A stretch of DNA of 64,000 nucleotides from an uncultured Clostridia bacterium (GCA_948530865.1 CAOTKV010000005.1:1-64000), one strand, 5' to 3'; counted from the first letter of the stretch, positions 1-7,802 are shown. The notes: generated from the sequence alone by a model not told the origin. Program-made: numbers and translations.

Positions 1-1
1 A

Positions 2-94
2 ATTGAACCTCCATTTCATACTAATTTTTTGTCCAATATTTTTGGTTCACCTCAAACTTTTCCAAAAGCAGATTATATTATGGCTTTTGGGTGA
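2..94 (+). CDS. C-terminal end of an unidentified protein (partial)
   Basis: An open frame enters from the left edge and stops with TGA after about 30 codons. Its composition (Pro, Phe, Asn, ending IMAFG) looks coding rather than random, but I do not recognise the family. It lies 34 bp upstream of a small gene and the relaxase on the same strand, so it may belong to the mobilization operon. The 5' part lies outside the window. Confidence 0.35.
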   Translation: MEPPFHTNFLSNIFGSPQTFPKADYIMAFG

Positions 95-128
95 GTTCCA
101 TTGCAATTTTTAGAAAGGAAATAATTTA

Positions 129-302
129 ATGAAAAAGATACATTTTAAAGATTTTAAAAATCAACTTGATTCAGTAAATGAATTTCAAATAGTTTATTTA
201 AAAAATTATGAACTCAATGCTTACAATATTAAACCTAGAATTAAAATTAATTCTAGGTTTTCTTATTCTCAAAAAATCAAATTTGGAGGTAATAAAATAT
301 GA
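129..302 (+). CDS. 57-aa hypothetical protein coupled to the relaxase
   Basis: A short ORF starts with ATG behind an AGAAAGGA ribosome binding site and ends in an ATGA overlap with the relaxase start, the usual sign of translational coupling. The product is basic (MKKIHFKDF start) and has no recognised domain. The 3' half runs through a strong hairpin with a T-rich tail, so it could instead be a leader ORF over an attenuator, or a chance ORF. Function unknown. Confidence 0.4.
   Translation: MKKIHFKDFKNQLDSVNEFQIVYLKNYELNAYNIKPRIKINSRFSYSQKIKFGGNKI
234..262 (+). terminator. Perfect 11-bp hairpin with T-rich tail upstream of the relaxase
   Basis: CCTAGAATTAA at 234-244 pairs exactly with TTAATTCTAGG at 247-257, and TTTTCTT follows. 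It resembles a Rho-independent terminator or attenuator. Because it lies 40 bp upstream of a MobV relaxase, where such elements often keep their transfer origin, a role in oriT is also possible. Confidence 0.55.
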
Positions 303-1306
303 GTTATGCTATTATTAGAAATCAAAAATATACTAAAGAACAAATGATAAAACTTTGCCCTCATAATGAAAGATATAAACAAAATTACTCGAATAAAAAT
401 ATTGATATATCTAAAACATATAATAATTATCATTTAAAGAAACCATTAGAAAATAATTATTTCAAAGAATTTAAAAGACTAAAAGAACAAAACAATTTAA
501 AAGGTCAACTTCATAAAAATAGTATTTATGCTTGTGAAATGGTTATCACTTCTGATAATAATTTCTTTAAAGAAATTGGAGCTGAAGAAACAAAAAGATA
601 TTTTAAGACTGCATATAATTTTGTATGTAATTATAAAAATTTAGGAGAAGAAAATATAATTTCTGCTGTTGTTCATTTAGATGAAGAAACACCTCATTTA
701 CATATAACTTTTATTCCTGTTGTTAATTCAAATGATAGATATGGAAATCCTATTAGAAAAATTGGTGGAAATGATTTTTGGAAAGAACGAAATAGTTATA
801 TGCTATTACAAGATAGATTTTATGAGTGCGTTAGAATGAATGGATTTAATCTTGAACGAGGAAAAAATAATCCTAACAAAACTCATAAAACTGTTGAAGA
901 ATTAAAAGAGCAAACTAATTTTTATGAAATAAAAGAAAAATTCAAAGATAATGAAAGAAATTCTTATATATATACTTCTATTAAATCATTTTTAAATTAT
1001 GAACTATTTACACCAGAATCTGTTGAAAATAATTTACTTAAGCCACTATTAAAAGAAAATAATATACTTATGAATGAATTACGAAATCTAAAACTTGAAC
1101 TTGCAAAATTTGAAAATTTTATAAAAAATTATAATGACATGCAAAAACAAAATATATCACTTAATGAAAATCTTCACTCTAAAGAATTTGAACTTAATGC
1201 AATGTATAATCTTATTCAAAAACTTAATGATGAAAAAAATGAACTTACTCAAATATTAAATCAATATGGAATTAATTTGAATGAAATTAGAAAAGAGCAG
1301 AAATAA
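299..1306 (+). CDS. mobV: MobV-family relaxase (Mob/Pre)
   Basis: This is a 335-aa plasmid-mobilization relaxase of the Mob_Pre family, expected to nick the transfer origin and lead the strand into a recipient. The N-terminus MSYAIIRNQKYT and the metal-binding motif HLDEETPHLHITFIP (about residues 137-151) are typical. The last 100 residues are a coiled coil rich in Lys, Glu and Asn. Start: ATG after GGAGG, overlapping the upstream small ORF by ATGA. No type IV secretion genes are visible, so the element would be mobilizable rather than self-transmissible. Confidence 0.88.
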   Translation: MSYAIIRNQKYTKEQMIKLCPHNERYKQNYSNKNIDISKTYNNYHLKKPLENNYFKEFKRLKEQNNLKGQLHKNSIYACEMVITSDNNFFKEIGAEETKRYFKTAYNFVCNYKNLGEENIISAVVHLDEETPHLHITFIPVVNSNDRYGNPIRKIGGNDFWKERNSYMLLQDRFYECVRMNGFNLERGKNNPNKTHKTVEELKEQTNFYEIKEKFKDNERNSYIYTSIKSFLNYELFTPESVENNLLKPLLKENNILMNELRNLKLELAKFENFIKNYNDMQKQNISLNENLHSKEFELNAMYNLIQKLNDEKNELTQILNQYGINLNEIRKEQK

Positions 1307-1327
1307 ATTTCTGCTCCACTTAATTAT

Positions 1328-1705
1328 TTATAAATGTTTTATTCTTTTTAAAACAGCTCTAATTATCATTTTAGGCTTAGGTTTTGAATAATCATAATCA
1401 TCTATATAATCTTCTAAAATTTCTTCATCACAGTCAAAAAACATTTTTTCTATTGCATTTTCAATATTATTTTTTATATTATTTGATGAAGTTTCATATT
1501 TTTCAACTAGAATTGGATATATGTCTTTTTCAAGATTAAAATTATGATACACTTTTAAGGTATATAATATATATATAATATCAATCAAATACATTGTTCC
1601 ATTATATGAAAGTGTAAATTCTATTTTCTTTAATTCTACTTTAATTTTATTTTTTATTCTTTTTTCAAGAGTTTTATCATTATTTTTATTTATTACTTCT
1701 ATCAA
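1328..1705 (-). CDS. Small Spo0A C-terminal-domain-like protein
   Basis: This 125-aa protein has a middle part (about residues 35-95, with GTMYLIDII, LEKDIYPILVEKY and a basic helix ENAIEKMF) that follows the pattern of the Spo0A DNA-binding domain: YLREAI, then a 'yp.ia.ky.t' segment, then the recognition helix. There is no receiver domain. I favour the TTG start at 1705, because GGAGG sits just before it and inside the longer ATG-started reading. It converges on the relaxase gene. A free-standing effector domain may compete with or mimic Spo0A at its boxes; this is inference from weak similarity. Confidence 0.5.
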   Translation of the reverse strand: MIEVINKNNDKTLEKRIKNKIKVELKKIEFTLSYNGTMYLIDIIYILYTLKVYHNFNLEKDIYPILVEKYETSSNNIKNNIENAIEKMFFDCDEEILEDYIDDYDYSKPKPKMIIRAVLKRIKHL

Positions 1706-1783
1706 TCTTACCTCCATATTTATTTTAATTATTACATTTATAAATTTGATTTTTTTGACTTTTTAGGCTTTTTTGACTTTTAA

Positions 1784-1812
1784 TTGACTTTTGTACAAAA
1801 TGCTACTATAAT
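1784..1812 (+). promoter_or_regulatory. Sigma-A promoter for the secreted-protein gene
   Basis: TTGACT at 1784-1789 and TATAAT at 1807-1812 are separated by exactly 17 bp. Three TTGACTTTT-like direct repeats (about 1756-1791) overlap the -35 region and could be operator half-sites. Transcription would begin near 1820, giving a 150-nt leader. Confidence 0.75.
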
Positions 1813-1891
1813 TTGAAATTGTATTGTGGCTCACATAGAACAATACTGCCAATATGAAATAATGCAAATAATTTTAAATTTCAAATTGGCA
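1811..1891 (+). promoter_or_regulatory. Structured 5' leader with alternative pairings
   Basis: The leader can form a 7-bp hairpin (GTATTGT 1821-1827 with ACAATAC 1840-1846). Two further pairings share bases: ATTTGAAATT 1811-1820 with 1877-1886, and TGCCAAT 1847-1853 with ATTGGCA 1885-1891. Mutually exclusive helices are what a switch would need. No known riboswitch class was recognised. Confidence 0.35.
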
Positions 1892-1969
1892 AAATGAAAA
1901 ATATGGTTTATAAAGTCAAGTTATGCAACTCACAACACAATCACGATTCAAACAAACTAGGAGGAAAAA

Positions 1970-2434
1970 ATGATGAAACTTTTTAAACGGATTTCGGCTA
2001 TGTTCATGGCAATCATTATGACTGTTGCAGTCTTTGGTACAACTACGGCATTCGCAGCAGAAGATACTTCTTTGCACAAAGAAGATATTATCGAGATAAC
2101 ATCTGTTGAAAGCGGTCTTCCGCAGCCTGTTAATGATGTTAACATCGTCCTTTCGAATGCTCAACCATCTGCTGCTGGTAATCCATTTGTCGCCGAACAA
2201 CCTAAACTTTGGTTTGGTGTAGAATTTTACCCTACCAACGGAAGTGTAGTTGTTGCTGTTAGGCTTCATGATAAGACTACTAATCAGGTAGTCCAAGAAT
2301 GGCAGAGTAGCAACGGTTCAATCAACAAAGTTATTTCTCTTACACAGGGGCACACGTATATTTTTGAGTATCTTCGTGCCTATGGAACTCAAAATGTAAG
2401 TTTGCACAACTATGGTTTTGGCGTCACTGGTTAA
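1970..2434 (+). CDS. Secreted protein of unknown function
   Basis: This 154-aa product begins with a clear signal peptide: n-region MMKLFKR, hydrophobic core, and a likely cleavage after TTAFAA near residue 30. The mature part is about 125 residues, looks beta-rich and has no recognised family. Start: ATG after AGGAGG. Base composition and codon choice (GCC, CGT, AAC, CTT) differ from neighbouring genes, suggesting acquisition from a less AT-rich host. Codon 7 is CGG, a codon otherwise almost absent here. It has its own promoter, a long structured leader and a terminator, so it is a monocistronic cargo gene. Confidence 0.75.
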   Translation: MMKLFKRISAMFMAIIMTVAVFGTTTAFAAEDTSLHKEDIIEITSVESGLPQPVNDVNIVLSNAQPSAAGNPFVAEQPKLWFGVEFYPTNGSVVVAVRLHDKTTNQVVQEWQSSNGSINKVISLTQGHTYIFEYLRAYGTQNVSLHNYGFGVTG

Positions 2435-2481
2435 ATAAGAATTTTTAACTTAAATAACTTGTTCTTTCGCATATTCTTCAT

Positions 2482-2515
2482 AAAATGCTAGCTAAGACTT
2501 CTTAGCTAGCATTTT
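2482..2515. terminator. Bidirectional terminator, 15-bp stem
   Basis: AAAATGCTAGCTAAG at 2482-2496 pairs perfectly with 2501-2515 around an ACTT loop, with A and T runs flanking both sides. It separates the secreted-protein gene from the converging anti-sigma gene and can serve both. Confidence 0.85.
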
Positions 2516-2519
2516 TATT

Positions 2520-3566
2520 TTAATTATTTTCTCTAACAAATGTAATAGTACTATCAAATGAAACTATATATACTTCAAACTCATCAAATTTTTCATTAAG
2601 ACTACTAATATTTTCATATTCTACAGTTGTATCAATTGTACCATCAGAATTTCTTGCTACTCCACCCGTTTTAAGTCCAGGCATAAAAGTTTTGTTATTA
2701 TATTTTAAAATAAAATTATGCATTTCATCCTCTGTAATTTCTCCACTTCTTGCTTTTTCAAACATATTATCATAATCTATAACTTCTTTTAATTTTAATT
2801 CTATAAACATTCCTGTAGGAGATAAAGTTGCTGTTGCACTTTTAACATAGTCATTTTCTTCTAAAAGTGAATATGTAATATTTGCACTATGTCTCATTTC
2901 TTCATTTATTGTTAAATCAAATTTCCAATTTCCTTCTATTATTTCTTGTGTATCATCTTCATATATTATTTGCAAACTTTTTATATGAAAATATAATTCT
3001 TTAAACTCTTCTTTTTCTGGTATTAACCCAAATAAAATTGAATCAGCATATGTTGTATCTGTTAACTTTATTGGTTCATTCATCCATGTCAGCGAATTAT
3101 ACAAAGGAAGTTCTTCATCATTTTTTACTGACTTAAATTCACTTTGATATATTATTTTTTCATTTTCATTTATAATAACAAAATCATTAAAACGTATTGA
3201 TTTGATATTTTCTTTTTTAGTTTCAAAATTAAATGAAATGTCCAAATTCAAATCATCTAAAATTAAACTATTTACTTTTATTCCAATATCTTTATCATAT
3301 GTATAGTCCATATTTTCTTGTTGTATATATCCATTTTCAACAGCTTTATCAATAGCTTCTGTCGTATTATTAAATATTCTTTTTAAATAATTTTCTATAT
3401 CTTTAGCATATACAATTCCTGAAAATAATACTACAAAACAAGCTACTATTCCTATTCCTTTTTTTATAATATTTTTACTATTTTTCATAGTTATATCACT
3501 CTCTTCTTTCATTTTTGATATAGCTATCATATATTCTAATTCTTCTTTTAATTTACTATTTTCCAA
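2520..3566 (-). CDS. DUF4179-type membrane anti-sigma factor
   Basis: This 348-aa protein has a short cytoplasmic N-terminus (about 35 residues), one transmembrane helix (residues 36-54, IGIVACFVVLFSGIVYA) and a large extracellular beta-rich domain. That layout matches DUF4179 proteins, which act as anti-sigma factors for the ECF-like sigma gene next to them. It starts at TTG with AGGAGG 12 nt upstream and lies 17 bp downstream of the sigma gene, so the two form an operon. The expected role is to hold the sigma factor at the membrane until an external signal releases it. The signal is unknown. Confidence 0.72.
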   Translation of the reverse strand: MENSKLKEELEYMIAISKMKEESDITMKNSKNIIKKGIGIVACFVVLFSGIVYAKDIENYLKRIFNNTTEAIDKAVENGYIQQENMDYTYDKDIGIKVNSLILDDLNLDISFNFETKKENIKSIRFNDFVIINENEKIIYQSEFKSVKNDEELPLYNSLTWMNEPIKLTDTTYADSILFGLIPEKEEFKELYFHIKSLQIIYEDDTQEIIEGNWKFDLTINEEMRHSANITYSLLEENDYVKSATATLSPTGMFIELKLKEVIDYDNMFEKARSGEITEDEMHNFILKYNNKTFMPGLKTGGVARNSDGTIDTTVEYENISSLNEKFDEFEVYIVSFDSTITFVRENN

Positions 3567-3583
3567 AATTATTCTACCTCCTT

Positions 3584-4105
3584 TTACTTCAAGCTTTTTC
3601 TTATTTTATGTCTTATTTTGAATAATCTTTGTCTCACATTATTTTCTGAAATACCTAACCTAATAGATATATCTTTTGTACTTTGAGATGAGTAATAAAA
3701 TAATTTTATTATCTTTAAATCTATTTCTTTTAAATGTTTGAAACTGTTTCTTATTTTATATATTTCATCTCTTTCCTCAAAAAATAAATCTATTTTGGAA
3801 TATTCTGCTATATTTTCATAATCAGCTATATCATACGTTATTTTTTTATTTTTCAATTTTTCTTTTACTAAATTTCGTGTTATACCTGCTATATAAGAAT
3901 CTAGTATAATAATTTTATCCTGATTTTTCCATAACACATAAAATGTATCTAACAAGATTTCTTCTTTATCTTCTTGGCTTAAAATATTACTTGTCATATT
4001 ATTAATTATAGTTTTAACATATGGTGAAAAATCTGCAATTATTTTATCTAAATCTAATTCTTCATTTTTATCTAGGTAATCAATAATCGTTTTACTACTA
4101 TTCAT
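3584..4105 (-). CDS. ECF-like sigma-70 family RNA polymerase sigma factor
   Basis: This 173-aa protein has a region 2-like segment (about residues 25-85, with LLDTFYVLWKNQDK) and a region 4 helix-turn-helix at the C-terminus (about 130-170, QSTKDISIRLGISENNVRQRLFKIRHKIR). Length and layout fit ECF or group-4-like sigma factors. ATG follows AAGGAG. It is co-transcribed with the DUF4179 anti-sigma gene downstream. Finding a sigma/anti-sigma pair inside a mobilizable element suggests that the element, or the host surface, is controlled by an envelope signal. Targets are not evident. Confidence 0.82.
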   Translation of the reverse strand: MNSSKTIIDYLDKNEELDLDKIIADFSPYVKTIINNMTSNILSQEDKEEILLDTFYVLWKNQDKIIILDSYIAGITRNLVKEKLKNKKITYDIADYENIAEYSKIDLFFEERDEIYKIRNSFKHLKEIDLKIIKLFYYSSQSTKDISIRLGISENNVRQRLFKIRHKIRKSLK

Positions 4106-4209
4106 TTTTTTCTCCTTAAATAAGATATCTTATACTTATATAATGGTACAAAATCAAAAAAATGTTATACTTTTTTAAAATTTTTTAATTATTATATAAA
4201 AATTATATT

Positions 4210-4596
4210 TTAAATTATATCTTTCTCCAACACATTTAACATAAATATAATAAAAGTTTTTGGTGTTAAATAATATAAATCAAATTCTGTATGAAATACA
4301 TTGAGAAAATTATCTTTCATTTTTTTACTATCAGCATATTGAATAGCATAATTTATTCTTCTGATAAAATTAATTATAGTTATTTTTTTTATATTTCTTT
4401 CTACTAGAAATTCTTCTATTTCGTCATTTATTATTATTTCAAGTGGATTTTTCTTATATAAATAAATAACGAATTCTCTTAAAAATCTTGTCCCTACATT
4501 ATTTCTTCTAAATCCTAATCTATCAAGTATCATATCAACAAACTCAATATATGATACATCTTTATCTTTAGTAGAAATATCATATTTAGTTATCAT
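4210..4596 (-). CDS. Second Spo0A C-terminal-domain-like protein
   Basis: This 128-aa protein has residues 20-95 that again follow the Spo0A effector-domain pattern: a hydrophobic helix VDMILDRLGF, then GTRFLREFVIYLY (compare the conserved YLREAI segment), then a basic helix INFIRRINYAIQYA in the recognition-helix position. There is no receiver domain and no aspartate pocket. ATG follows AAAGGAG. It has the same likely fold as the 1328-1705 product but low sequence identity to it, so the element carries two divergent copies. A DNA-binding role is inferred, not shown. Confidence 0.5.
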   Translation of the reverse strand: MITKYDISTKDKDVSYIEFVDMILDRLGFRRNNVGTRFLREFVIYLYKKNPLEIIINDEIEEFLVERNIKKITIINFIRRINYAIQYADSKKMKDNFLNVFHTEFDLYYLTPKTFIIFMLNVLEKDII

Positions 4597-4709
4597 TGAT
4601 ACAATCTCCTTTCAACTAGATTATAATATAAGTATAGCAGATTGTTTACATAACTAAAAATATAGTTCTTGTGCATTATTTGCAACAAAATGTGCATATT
4701 ATGCTACAA

Positions 4710-4742
4710 AACAGTAGTATTTATTTTTAAAATACTACTGTT
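4710..4742. terminator. 12-bp hairpin upstream of the Spo0A-like gene
   Basis: AACAGTAGTATT at 4710-4721 pairs perfectly with 4731-4742 around a 9-nt loop. A T5 run follows on the plus strand. It lies between the structured RNA's terminator and the Spo0A-like gene. Which transcript it ends is unclear. Confidence 0.5.
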
Positions 4743-4804
4743 TTTATAAATTTTTTAGATTATTTTCACTAAAATCACAAAATTGTGAAATTTATGCACA
4801 AAAA

Positions 4805-4848
4805 AAACGTGGGCAGTTAACCAATGAACAAGAACTTTCCCACGTTTC
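4805..4848 (-). terminator. Terminator of the structured RNA, with a complementary loop
   Basis: The stem ACGTGGG (4807-4813) with CCCACGT (4839-4845), extended by A/T pairs, is followed on the minus strand by a T7 run. Its 25-nt loop contains the 13 nt at 4819-4831 that are exactly complementary to the start region of the 18-codon ORF at 5079. Confidence 0.78.
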
Positions 4849-5022
4849 ACACATTATGCCTTAATTCATAATGTATTAATTAAACTGAACTATTGCAAGT
4901 AATTCAGAATAATTACAAATTAATTATAAAACAAATCTATACAAAAAACAATTATTTTTTAGAACTAGGGGAAATTTATTCCCCCTCATATAGCTCCGAG
5001 TGGCTATATAATTTGTCATGCA

Positions 5023-5079
5023 TTAATACATAACAGGTATTCCACCGGGACACCCTCCATCATAAAACATTTTGTTCAT
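5023..5079 (-). CDS. 18-codon ORF inside the structured RNA
   Basis: ATG with GGAG 14 nt upstream opens MNKMFYDGGCPGGIPVMY before TAA. It is not hydrophobic like a type I toxin and I do not recognise it. The start codon lies inside the 13-nt segment that can pair with the terminator loop, so a finished transcript could hide the start. It may be a leader or signalling peptide, or chance. Confidence 0.3.
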   Translation of the reverse strand: MNKMFYDGGCPGGIPVMY

Positions 5080-5282
5080 TGGTTTATTTCTCCGTATTCA
5101 GATTCTATATAGCAAATAATCGATATAACAAGTGAATACAAAGAAACTAACTAATGAATTTCTTGTATTATATATTCAGGTACTTGCAATACCTGAATCA
5201 CTTATCGATCATCAAGCATTGCTTGTGGAATGGTTTAATAATTAAGGTATTAAGAGCCACTCTATGTACTAGATATACATAT

Positions 5283-5311
5283 ATTATACCATAATTTACT
5301 AGTTTTATCAA
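5283..5311 (-). promoter_or_regulatory. Consensus promoter of the structured RNA
   Basis: On the minus strand TTGATA (5311-5306) and TATAAT (5288-5283) are spaced by 17 bp. Transcription would start near 5276 and run leftward into the structured region. Confidence 0.75.
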
Positions 5312-5349
5312 TTAAGGAATCTGTAAAGGTCTTGATATTCAAAGGAAAT

Positions 5350-5378
5350 TTGAATTTTTCCTATCAAAATGTTATAAT
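5350..5378 (+). promoter_or_regulatory. Promoter of the XRE regulator gene
   Basis: TTGAAT (5350-5355) and TATAAT (5373-5378) are separated by 17 bp, 33 bp before the ATG. It diverges from the structured-RNA promoter, which begins 40 bp away. Confidence 0.7.
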
Positions 5379-5410
5379 ATAGTTAGAATTTATTTGAAAG
5401 GATTTATTAT

Positions 5411-6130
5411 ATGCCAAAGTTTGATAAAAAAGAATTTGGAAATAATATAAAAAAAGCAAGAAAAAATAAAGGATTAAGTCAAGAAAATCTTGCTGATATT
5501 TTATGTGTTACTCGTTCTGCCATTACAAGATATGAAAACGGCGAAGTATTTCCTAATCCAGAGCAAATTTCAATTATATGTGATGCATTAGATATATACC
5601 CTAATGATTTATTTGATAGCTCTAATAATAAAGTTATAAATAAAGAAAATTCTAAAAATCCCTTTAAAACAAATACTTTATATATTTATTACAATGCTTA
5701 TTTTCCTTCACAAAGGCGATATGGAAAAGGAAAATTTAAGCTTATTCTTCATGAAAAATATGATACTTGTATTGCTGATTTAGTAGATTATAAAACTAAT
5801 AAAATTTACTTATCAGGTCATATATATTCTGATGAAACAATTACTGTATTTGTTTTAGAAAACTATAAGCCTAATAATCCAAGACTTGAAGTAACTCAAA
5901 TAATATTAAATATCTTTGATTCTTCAAGAGATAAATTCTTTGGAACTTTAAGTTGTACAAATGGAAATTATATCCCCTCTATTAGAAAGTGCATAATTTC
6001 AAAAACAGACCTAGATTTTGATGATGAAATGCTTGAAGAATTAAAAATAACAGATTCAGAAAAAAACACTTTAAACGAAATTAATATTTTATACATAAAT
6101 AGTACAATTAAAGAAGATTTTGAAAATTAA
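5411..6130 (+). CDS. XRE-family transcriptional regulator
   Basis: This 239-aa protein has residues 8-65 forming a classical Cro/C1 helix-turn-helix (NIKKARKNKGLSQENLADIL, RSAITRYENGEVFPNPEQI). The remaining about 170 residues have no recognised domain and may sense a signal or dimerise. ATG follows GAAAGGA. The gene stands at the head of the integration/excision half of the element, divergent from the structured RNA, so it is probably the element's master repressor. Confidence 0.8.
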   Translation: MPKFDKKEFGNNIKKARKNKGLSQENLADILCVTRSAITRYENGEVFPNPEQISIICDALDIYPNDLFDSSNNKVINKENSKNPFKTNTLYIYYNAYFPSQRRYGKGKFKLILHEKYDTCIADLVDYKTNKIYLSGHIYSDETITVFVLENYKPNNPRLEVTQIILNIFDSSRDKFFGTLSCTNGNYIPSIRKCIISKTDLDFDDEMLEELKITDSEKNTLNEINILYINSTIKEDFEN

Positions 6131-6157
6131 TTTTAAATAATAAATAATATATTTTAG

Positions 6158-6190
6158 AAGTAAAATAGCAAAAACTATTTTACTTTTTTT
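6158..6190 (+). terminator. Terminator after the XRE gene
   Basis: AAGTAAAATAG (6158-6168) pairs with CTATTTTACTT (6175-6185) and a T7 tail follows. Confidence 0.85.
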
Positions 6191-6204
6191 ATTTTCTATA
6201 TTAC

Positions 6205-6263
6205 GAACATATTTTTGTTCATAGCAATTCACTTTGGTTTACAGTAGTTCTCTTTAGTTCATA
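6205..6263 (+). promoter_or_regulatory. Repeat-rich operator/promoter region
   Basis: The stretch has an inverted repeat GAACA/TGTTC (6205-6220), two GTTCATA copies (6217 and 6257) and two related 16-mers of the form TTC(A/T)CTTT.GTT. Such clustered half-sites upstream of the 6353-8657 operon would suit binding by the XRE repressor. No single clear -35/-10 pair was chosen. Confidence 0.35.
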
Positions 6264-6352
6264 AATACTTTATTTCAAAATATCTATGCTAAACTGAAAT
6301 CAAGCTTAAGCAATACAGATTTCCGGAAATCACTAAATTAGAGGTGGTTTAA

Positions 6353-6757
6353 ATGTATTCAAAAAAATTTTTAATTACAAAAGCAAAAATTAGATACTAC
6401 TTAAACGAATATCAAAACTTAAATTCTAAAATAAAAGAAAGAGAGCTTAATCATATTTTATATGCTCCCTCTTTAAGACAATTCAAACAAAACATAAATA
6501 CTATCGAAAATCAAGTTATTTCTATTGAAGAAGATTCTAAATTACAAGAGATGAAATTTTATAAAACACAATTGGATAAGCACTTACATTCATTAAAAGT
6601 TACACAAGATATTCAATACTATAATTTCATATTATGGAATTATATAAAAAAATTACCAAAGAAAGAAATTCAGAAAAGATTAGGAATTATTGAGGTTAAA
6701 GAACTTGAAGAAGATATTATCGATTACTTATTCTTTAATATGATAAAGGAGGCTTAA
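6353..6757 (+). CDS. Hypothetical protein of the mobile element
   Basis: This 134-aa, charged protein is largely helical, with KIKERELNHILYAPSLRQFKQNINTIENQ suggesting a short coiled coil and a helix-turn-helix-like segment WNYIKKLPKKEIQKRLGI near residue 100. I do not recognise the family. ATG follows GAGGTGG. It is the first gene of an operon, 4 bp before the RadC-like gene, and probably works in element maintenance or replication. That is inferred from position only. Confidence 0.6.
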   Translation: MYSKKFLITKAKIRYYLNEYQNLNSKIKERELNHILYAPSLRQFKQNINTIENQVISIEEDSKLQEMKFYKTQLDKHLHSLKVTQDIQYYNFILWNYIKKLPKKEIQKRLGIIEVKELEEDIIDYLFFNMIKEA

Positions 6758-6761
6758 AACA

Positions 6762-7790
6762 ATGAATAAAATTAATGAATTATTCTGTGCTATCTCAAAG
6801 CTTCCTATTCCTAAAAAATATATTGATTTAAGAAATATTGAAATCAATAACTCAACTGACCTAGTAAAAGTTGCTTACACATTTAGAAATCCTGTTTATG
6901 AAACTTTTAGAATTATCTATATGTGTGATAACAAAATTGTAGGTTATGAATCTACTACTTCAAGAATGCCGAATGTATGCAATGTGTTTAATTATAAAAC
7001 TAATGGCATGAACTCTCAAGATTTTACTAGAGGTTGTATTGAAATGATTAATCGTATGTTTAGACTAGGAGCAAATGGCTATTATTTAATGCATAATCAC
7101 CCAAGTGGAAATGCAAAAGCCTCACAGCCTGACATTCAACTTACAAAGCAATTAGCTAATACTGTTAATGGCTTTCTAGGTCATGTTATTGTAGACCATG
7201 GCACATTTTCTTGGATAGATATTCAAAATGGAAAAATTAATGTATGCGATAACATTCCAATTACTTCAGAATCAAAAATTACTGTTGATAGAGAATGTAA
7301 AAGAAATCCAATTATGGACTATAAAATCAATAGTAGAAATGATTTAGCAAGGCTAATGTATGATGTTAAGCATTCCGAAAATTACTCTATGCTCATTCTT
7401 TGTAGTTGTAATAACAAAATTAGACTTATTCAAGAATTACCTAATTGCTTTATGAATATGAATTATGAGCAACTTGGTGGTTATATTAAAAATCAAGCAT
7501 TATTAACTGGTTCTACAAAAGCCTATATTACTACTACCAGTAAAAAAGTATTTTTAAAAGCTTGTGAATTAAAACACAATAACTATATTACAGACTGCAT
7601 TGCCTATAACACAGTTGGTGACAAAATAAAATTACTTGCTAAAGATAATACAAATATTACACAAGACATTTTTGAAAAAATACGAATTAAAACTAGAATT
7701 ACAGATACAGAAAATATATATGTTGAAGAAAAAAGCAATTCAACTATACTACCTAATGATACTAGCAAAACTATTTTAGAAAAAAATTAA
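6762..7790 (+). CDS. RadC-like JAB/MPN domain protein
   Basis: This 342-aa protein has a JAB metalloprotease-like domain of the RadC type in residues 40-160. The metal site signature MHNHPSGNAKASQPD (about residues 110-124) has both histidines, the Ser and the Asp. About 180 C-terminal residues are unlike standard RadC (about 220 aa). RadC-like proteins are common on integrative elements and phages, where their biochemical role is unsettled despite the old name 'DNA repair protein'. ATG follows AAGGAGG, within an operon. Confidence 0.8.
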   Translation: MNKINELFCAISKLPIPKKYIDLRNIEINNSTDLVKVAYTFRNPVYETFRIIYMCDNKIVGYESTTSRMPNVCNVFNYKTNGMNSQDFTRGCIEMINRMFRLGANGYYLMHNHPSGNAKASQPDIQLTKQLANTVNGFLGHVIVDHGTFSWIDIQNGKINVCDNIPITSESKITVDRECKRNPIMDYKINSRNDLARLMYDVKHSENYSMLILCSCNNKIRLIQELPNCFMNMNYEQLGGYIKNQALLTGSTKAYITTTSKKVFLKACELKHNNYITDCIAYNTVGDKIKLLAKDNTNITQDIFEKIRIKTRITDTENIYVEEKSNSTILPNDTSKTILEKN

Positions 7791-7802
7791 AAGGAGCAAA
7801 AA

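Larger units (their letters stand above)
4801..5276 (-). ncRNA. Candidate large structured RNA (about 475 nt)
   Basis: No long ORF occupies this stretch, but it is framed by a consensus promoter (5283-5311) and a terminator (4805-4848) on the minus strand. It is full of helices: 5174-5182/5190-5198 (9 bp), 4988-4994/5003-5009 (7 bp), 4968-4973/4979-4984 (6 bp), and GTATTCA near 5094 with TGAATAC near 5134. Three loop or linker segments have exact long-range complements: 5072-5084 with 4819-4831 (13 nt), 5181-5191 with 4891-4901 (11 nt) and 5255-5262 with 4998-5005 (8 nt). These cross each other as kissing loops or pseudoknots. I do not recognise the Rfam class. Ornate phage- and element-borne RNAs such as ROOL or GOLLD are possible comparisons. 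Confidence 0.68.

Noticed and set aside
4801..5311. CRISPR array or iteron origin
   Set aside because: The repeated pieces are inverted complements at irregular spacing, not regularly spaced direct repeats.
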